Translations under genes and position numbers: made by a program | Notes under the pieces: model-generated | Seen by the model: only the letters and a program-made list of their open reading frames with translations | What the model was told of the DNA's origin: nothing | Database searches by the model: none | Shown here: positions 32,647 through 38,249 of the stretch, piece by piece | How positions within the stretch are numbered: position 1 is the stretch's first letter | Layout: every line of letters begins with the position of its first letter | NCBI GenBank assembly: GCA_033557835.1 | Contig: JAWQRO010000477.1 | Coordinates: forward strand, 1-38,249 | Source of the DNA: Helochares maculicollis | Taxonomy: Eukaryota; Arthropoda; Insecta; Coleoptera; Hydrophilidae | Length of the DNA stretch: 38,249 nt | Direction of reading: 5' to 3'

Positions 32647-35600
32647 ATGTACAATAGATCGCCTCGGATGGGGCAGCTTATCAAAGGCGAAACGCCTGAT
32701 AATGTAGGACCAACAACTTATATTTTAGAAGATTGTCCAATTCTTAAACGTATGTAGAACATTTTTTATTAAAATTTCACCGAGATAAAAGCTATTATCA
32801 GAATTATACTTTACTAGCAATTGCTCATAGTTTTACTGGAGTGAATTATAGGTTTTGCATGGACATGTCTTCAAAATATTAAATTATAATCTTTTTGGAG
32901 TTGTTGAGTCGTGATTATATCGCAGGAAAGTCATTACGTACTAATCTAACGTTTAAATTTACTCTAGAACACTGTTTAAGATCAAATAATGCATATGATT
33001 GATATTAACTTCTGACCTATTAACACCAAGAGAAAAGAACCTAGATATTATCCCTACCTCTCTGTAGGTATTTTTTGGATACAGTTTTGAATTTAAAATC
33101 ATATTATTTTTCTGGGTCTTCGCATAGACAGCAGATGTATATAAAACGGAATGTTCGGATAAATAACAAGCTTACATATCAGAAAGCAATAAATGTCACG
33201 TTTTTTATTTACATAGGAAAATCTGCATATCTATATTTCACTTGTACTCTAAATGAATTTCTTACATTAAACACTGTCTAATTTAAATTCTCTTAGATAA
33301 CTTCTGACAAATCATTTCCAAGCATAAGCAGATATACAATATACTTGCTTTCGTGGATAAAACTACAATTATTTCATAAATTAAACAGAAGTTACAGAAT
33401 TAAAGAAACTATTACAAAGTCTGCAGCTTTGAGAAAAACTGTTCAGGCACACCAAGACATGTTATGAAGTCAAAGTAGTAATTCTAATACATTTCTTCTT
33501 TTTCTAAAACTACGAATACCATGATGGCAATTGTGACTGATTTTGTGTTAAAATATTAAAGTTTCGTTGTCATTTATATAGGATTTAACAAATGAAACCT
33601 CTATGCTCGTGTAGGTGTCTATTCTTTATTTCATCAGCTCAGGCTCCTCTAGATACAGCAAAAAAAATTGTAATAAAAATACAAAGTGAAGCACTTAAAA
33701 ATAATTATAATAGATTAAATTTTAAAATTGTTGATCATCAGTTTATGAACATTAAGCCTTGTCAATTAGTACTGGACATCTATTTATACCATACTAGGTC
33801 TATTATGCGATTAGAGAAGGCTAAGAACTATCTCATAAAGAAAAATACTATCAGTTAGAGCGATAACATCGAGCTGCATCTTATAAGCCGTTTTACGTGT
33901 GATTCAGCATCTTTGTCTCATGTATCTCCGTTGATTGTGTAATGTTTTGAAGCCAACGCATTCTCTTTCTTTCTATTATTGTCTTGCTCTCAATTTTGCC
34001 GACAATCATCAACTGTACGAGTTTATACGTTTCATTACGTATGGTATGTACCCAATAAGCTATTTTTTCTTTTCTTGACTATACTGAATAGTTCGCGACC
34101 TATATCTACGCGCATAAGGATTCTTCTCCCGCGTTTCTCTCTGTCCCACCATTAAAAAGAATCGACCAAATATAGCATTTAGTAAATCTCCTCCTTAAGT
34201 TTAAATCCAATTTTGGACTGGTAAACACATTTCTAAACTTCAGGACTTCTTGTCAACCTAGCTCAATAAGACTTTAATTTCCCTGTCCGATGTACAATCC
34301 TCAAAAAGCTATGTTCACAAGTTTTTGAACGTAACCATTCTTTCAACAGTGTTGCATCAAGTGTTCTTCAGGAATTAAGTATGATTAATAAATCTATGTT
34401 TTTTATATTAACTCTTATAAAGCATAAGGCACCATAATTTTATCTTTATTGCAGAAAATTGTGCACCTTTTTTAAGTTCCACGCCAAGGGGTTTTGCTAT
34501 TGGTAAATCATCTTACACCAATGCTACCTACGATACAGATACTATTCCCTTTAAAAAAATTAAGGGTGGAGATATTCCAAAGGCTGAAAGATTTCCACAA
34601 AAAGTGGTAGAAGATGACATTCCAGGACCTGGAAAGTACTATGCGAAAATTCAGCCGAAGAAGTGTCCAATGCTTGATCCAACACCAATCCCCGGAAAGG
34701 GTAGACTCTACGTTTGTAGACCGCCTTACAGTATTTTTGGGAACACACCACCTACCATACCTACCAAGCTTGATGAGAATGGCTATGATATTAATGAAAG
34801 TGGAATGCCTATCAAAAATCCACCTACTATTTATGACACATCATTGGGCCCCGCTTACTATAAAGTTTCAACAGTAAGTTTGTGATTAAGTTTTAGACAT
34901 TGCAGATATTGTAAATTTTTGACGTATTTAAATTTTTGTCTTAGTAATTATAATATCTATATTTAGTCTTTAAATTTGTGGGGATGTTTTCAATTTACCA
35001 TTTATACTAATGTAATATGAATTATGTGCTTATACATTAGTAACAACTAAAATTTGCTTCGTGGATTTTTTAATATCAACGTAAATCTAAGCATAGCGCA
35101 AAATAGGAAAATAAGATTGCTCCAATTGTTCATATTCAGTTGAGAACACCTCAAAAATAGTATAAGTTTAACTTTAATACAATAAGATTCATAAAATATT
35201 AATAGTTGTCAGTTAAATGTCCCTAAAGTTTCGATTAATTAATTAAAAATTAAATCTTTGCTACTGATTTGTTTTCATACAATATAATGCAATATTTTTA
35301 ATGATTGATCATAATGAGTAGTTTAAAATGGTTTTGCTGTAAAATATCTGTTTGATTATAAAAACTTCATAGATATCGTCTAGCTACAATCAAAACATTT
35401 TTTATTGGAGATGTAATATCTTACAAATTAGGCTACGAGAAACATGCACTATATTGGTACTGGAAGCGCTTGTTTAGCTGAGATCAAAATTATCTGTCCA
35501 AATTTAGAATAGATATAACTGATGACATTTAAAAACGCTTATCGAATTCTTTATAGTGAATACATTTTGAATATCTGTATATACAGAATTTTAGAATAGA

Positions 35601-38169
35601 AATGATTATTGCCCTTATCATAAATATGGTGTCATTAAATTGCAATTTAACAACGAAAACTATGTGTAAGTGATTTCAAAATGCTTTTTATAGGAACCAT
35701 GTTGGACTACTAAGAAGTATAAAGGATGCGAATGGTCGAAAAGAAGAGCAAAGCGCTATACTTTTAAACCCAATGGTTTTCCCAGTCCAGCTGAGTACGA
35801 CGTGAAACTTGATGTCTGCATCTCTAATCCCCGAGATACGTACGTAAGAGAAATGGCACGGTTATTTTCCTATGTGCCCAGGTATACAGAAGCGATGGAA
35901 TCGAAAACGTTATGTGAAGTGAGTATTTTTATGAGCATTAAAGTGATCAGTGATTTCAGAAAATGGCTAAAAATTGTCAGCAACCAAACAAACTTTCATT
36001 AAGTTTATTATTTAATTTTATAAATTTTTCTATAGCCGACGAAATTATACTTTATATAAATATATCCGTTTGAAAATGTTTGTTTAATACCTAGATTTCT
36101 TTCACTTAGTGTCTAAAATACTAAAATTGGCGTTTGAAAATTCTTCACGTGTAACTCATGGAGTAGCGACAGCTGTCGCGCTGTTGTGTAAGCTACTATG
36201 TCCAAGATATGGCGCTCTGTACAGTACAAGCACTGCATCTTTCCATTGCAGGAGGTAGTTCAGATATTGTCTGGCATGAGGCGTTCTCAGGAAAGATTGT
36301 GGGTTACCTTGCACAATTTTAAATTATAAATGAAATCAGAACTAATCAATTTTATTGAGCATGTAGTATACACAAATTCACTGTAATATATCAAAATTTC
36401 TAATGTGGAATTTGCTAGTACTTTTCAATAATTAAATGTAACAGATATTTTAGCGAGGAATTGCAACTCCGAAAACAACTCGTGTAACTTTTGAATCTTT
36501 ATAAGTACATTTACTTTTGGTTATCGTGGAATTAGCTCTATTTTTGTATGAGATTTATGCATCAACACATAATTGGAGTTGAATTTGTTCATATAAACGA
36601 ATGTTACGTAGAATGCAGTAGGTATGTAATGTAACATTATTGAAATCGCTTGCAGGAAACGGGTGTTACTTAATGAGATGCGTGCGTAGGCGGAAAGGAT
36701 ATTTTCGTTTACTTAATTTGAACGAGAAATGTCTATCGCGGCGCACTCAAAATGCCAGTGATTCATCCTAATTGGGATGAATTATGATGGATAATATTTT
36801 AAGCTCGCGTGTAAATTCGTGTTTATGTTTACTAATTTGGTTTTAATTAAGATAATTGATTAAAGATGTGGAATGCGTTCTGCTCCTAATTAAAGCATCC
36901 CCCTCTTTGACACATTATCATTTGCCATGTTTAGATCTCTAGCTAGTTATCAAATAGTATCACCACATCTTATCAAATTCATATACATTTCTACGTCTTT
37001 AGTCTACAAAAAGTTGTAGTAAGTAAAAATTCGTCTCAAAATAGTTGATCGAAAACGCATTTACTTTGGATAAAATATAATATATCAGAGTGATATTTAG
37101 TGGAAAGTGAAAAGGATAACGAGCAGGAAGTACTCTCTATGCTTTGACTCTGATTTGCGTCCGCATACGTTTGAAAATTATCGCAGGGAATTCATTCACG
37201 TACACATATATTCGTACGTAAAAACGAAACAATTTTCAACCCTCTCAATGATATATCGGCTTTTTAAGCAAATTGTGGCGAATAAATAATGAAAACGGCA
37301 AACGCACCTGCATATTAAAAATTTATAAATTACCCAGAGCGGCTCGTTCCAAGACTGTTGGTGTAAATCATGTGTGAAGGATAATTGTGGGAAGTTAACC
37401 CTCACATTTCAACCTGGGCTCGTGTTTAATTGAAGACCTCTGCTTTAAACGGTTAATATGTCATTTTTATACCAGGTCGCTCGCCAATCTATCCTCCAAG
37501 GAATTTAACTTTCCCAAGAAGGGATTCTGTGTTGAAATAAACTAGCGGCTAAGGATCAAATAATATACTTTATGGGTTAAATTCTTGACTAATTTCTTGG
37601 GCACAACTATATAGATCTATTAATAGCTTAATTATGCGGTTTGTTTACATAATTATAATCCTCTTCAACAGGATATGCCAGGGCCAGCTTCATATGACAT
37701 CAACAACTCCACTTTACGCGACAACAGATCAATGAGCATTAAACCTGTCCCACTTATATCGGGAGCTAAACGTTTTGGAATTACGCAGAGTGACACTCCT
37801 GGACCAGGAAAATATTCACCGTGCTTGTGCTACAAGAATCGGAAAGACTTTTCTTACAAGTGTTCTCCTTTTAACATCGATGCAGATCGGTTTGAAAAGA
37901 AAGTTACTGATGACTCTCCCGGCCCTGCATATTACACTGTAAGAGGCCCTTTAGAAGAAAAATTAATGAGCAAAAGAAACATTAACTCCACAGTCGACGT
38001 TCCGTTTTGCCATACGGCGGAGAGAAAATTATCTTTTGTGAATGATGACCAGTATTGCATGCCGGGCCCTGCTAATTATCCTGAAAATAGTATGAATGAA
38101 AAACCTGGAGCACCTGTAGATGGACCTACGTTTAGGTCCAGAGTGGATAGATTTCCACGGCAAGTTTCG
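32647..38169 (+). CDS. STPG2: Sperm-tail PG-rich (SHIPPO) repeat protein, STPG2-like, 3' end outside the window
   Basis: Four exons keep phase: 32647..32749, 34455..34873, 35694..35918, 37672..38169, then a GTAAGT donor, so the gene continues beyond the window; 415 residues are visible. The start, MYNRSPRMGQLIKG followed by VGPTTY, resembles my recollection of vertebrate STPG2 (MYDRAPRLLKL...VGPGSY), which is why I use that name. PGP-x-Y SHIPPO motifs occur at residues 91-96 (PGPGKY), 166-170 (GPAYY), 252-257 (PGPASY) and three more times in the last exon (PGPGKY, PGPAYY, PGPANY), with degenerate ones at 21-25 and in exon 3. Proteins of this type are linked to microtubules of sperm tails and cilia, so testis expression is expected. 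Introns of 0.8-1.8 kb contain transposon debris. The symbol is by N-terminal likeness, not by search. Confidence 0.83.
33893..34076 (-). mobile_element. Degenerate LINE reverse-transcriptase tail in STPG2-like intron 1
   Basis: On minus, 34042 to the stop at 33893 reads NETYKLVQLMIVGKIESK, then an Arg/Lys stretch and MRWLQNIT. This matches the well-known C-terminal pattern of insect non-LTR elements (NEKYELLQLIIQGKIEGKR..GR...WL.N). Just upstream, in another frame (34076..34039), KKRKNSLLGTYHT corresponds to their KRKLSYLGHIMR, so at least one frameshift exists. It is a short dead remnant. Confidence 0.6.
36601..37480. other. Non-coding, less AT-biased segment in the last visible STPG2-like intron
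   Basis: Not coding as far as I can see. It holds a near-palindrome ATTCATCC-TAATTG-GGATGAAT (36761-36782), several TAATTA/TAATTG motifs and TTATCA motifs at about 36900-37000, and paired TGTGTGAAG / TGTGGGAAG words near 37371-37394. It could be a regulatory element or old repeat sequence; neither is shown. Confidence 0.2.
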
Positions 38170-38249
38170 GTAAGTAAAATTGCAAATTTCTTAGGCTTCA
38201 GTTGTATGGATTAAAAGGAAAGTGAAGGGTGCGGTAGGGTATATATATA

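Noticed and set aside
33592..33858. Plus-strand 88-codon Lys-rich frame inside STPG2-like intron 1
   Set aside because: No recognisable domain, no fit to the exon phases of the host gene, and next to LINE debris.
36249..36325. Acceptor-like CTTTCCATTGCAG followed by a short open frame in the STPG2-like intron
   Set aside because: The frame lacks PG-rich motifs and ends at a stop; skipping it joins exons 3 and 4 perfectly in phase 0.
36640..36690. CGCTTGCAG acceptor near 36653 as an additional STPG2-like exon
   Set aside because: The phase-0 frame stops after five codons.
1..38249. tRNA, rRNA, miRNA hairpins and CRISPR-like arrays
   Set aside because: Scanned by eye for T-loop words, long hairpins and spaced direct repeats; none found. 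A short RNA could be missed without a covariance search.

Overview
The window looks like nuclear DNA of an AT-rich insect genome. Protein-coding signal comes as GT-AG spliced exons with introns from about 50 nt to several kb. The gene families are animal ones: LIM-domain proteins, a polypeptide GalNAc-transferase, a tandem-C2 protein, a cadherin, an extracellular LRR protein and a sperm-tail PG-rich repeat protein. Old transposon debris lies between and inside genes. I favour a holometabolous insect, perhaps a beetle, but the sequence does not fix the order. No bacterial, viral, rRNA, tRNA or CRISPR features were found.

Layout. Positions 1-8.9 kb are gene-poor; the one coding signal is a probable signal-peptide first exon on the minus strand (3990..3928) whose remaining exons I could not find. 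From 8.9 to 12.3 kb lies a cluster of four intronless LIM-only genes, three on minus and one on plus. They carry three or four paxillin-type LIM domains each, and two of them have lost opposite terminal domains. An intronless, apparently intact GalNAc-transferase gene occupies 14.8-16.4 kb on minus. Next comes a GC-richer insert between two diverged ~93-bp direct repeats (16.9-17.6 kb).

From 19.0 to 32.0 kb three multi-exon genes lie in a row on minus: a divergent double-C2 (synaptotagmin-like) gene, a large single-pass cadherin, and a secreted LRR protein with 13 repeats. The LRR gene is divergent from a plus-strand STPG2-like gene (32.6 kb onward), which runs off the right edge.

The most unusual object is the cadherin. 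Between its third and fourth cadherin-like domains it carries a Thr/Pro/Cys-rich, mucin-like segment of about 200 residues. This is spread over small exons that are all phase 1-1, and the largest contains a 21-bp coding minisatellite. The cadherin and the neighbouring double-C2 gene each have five WGATAR motifs packed into a short upstream interval, a pattern that would fit shared gut-type GATA control. A mucin-type O-glycosylation enzyme encoded nearby is suggestive, but proximity alone does not link it to the cadherin.

All splice models were made by eye from GT/AG signals and phase continuity, with no transcript support. Starts are ATG; several apparent longer frames begin only at GTG and were trimmed.
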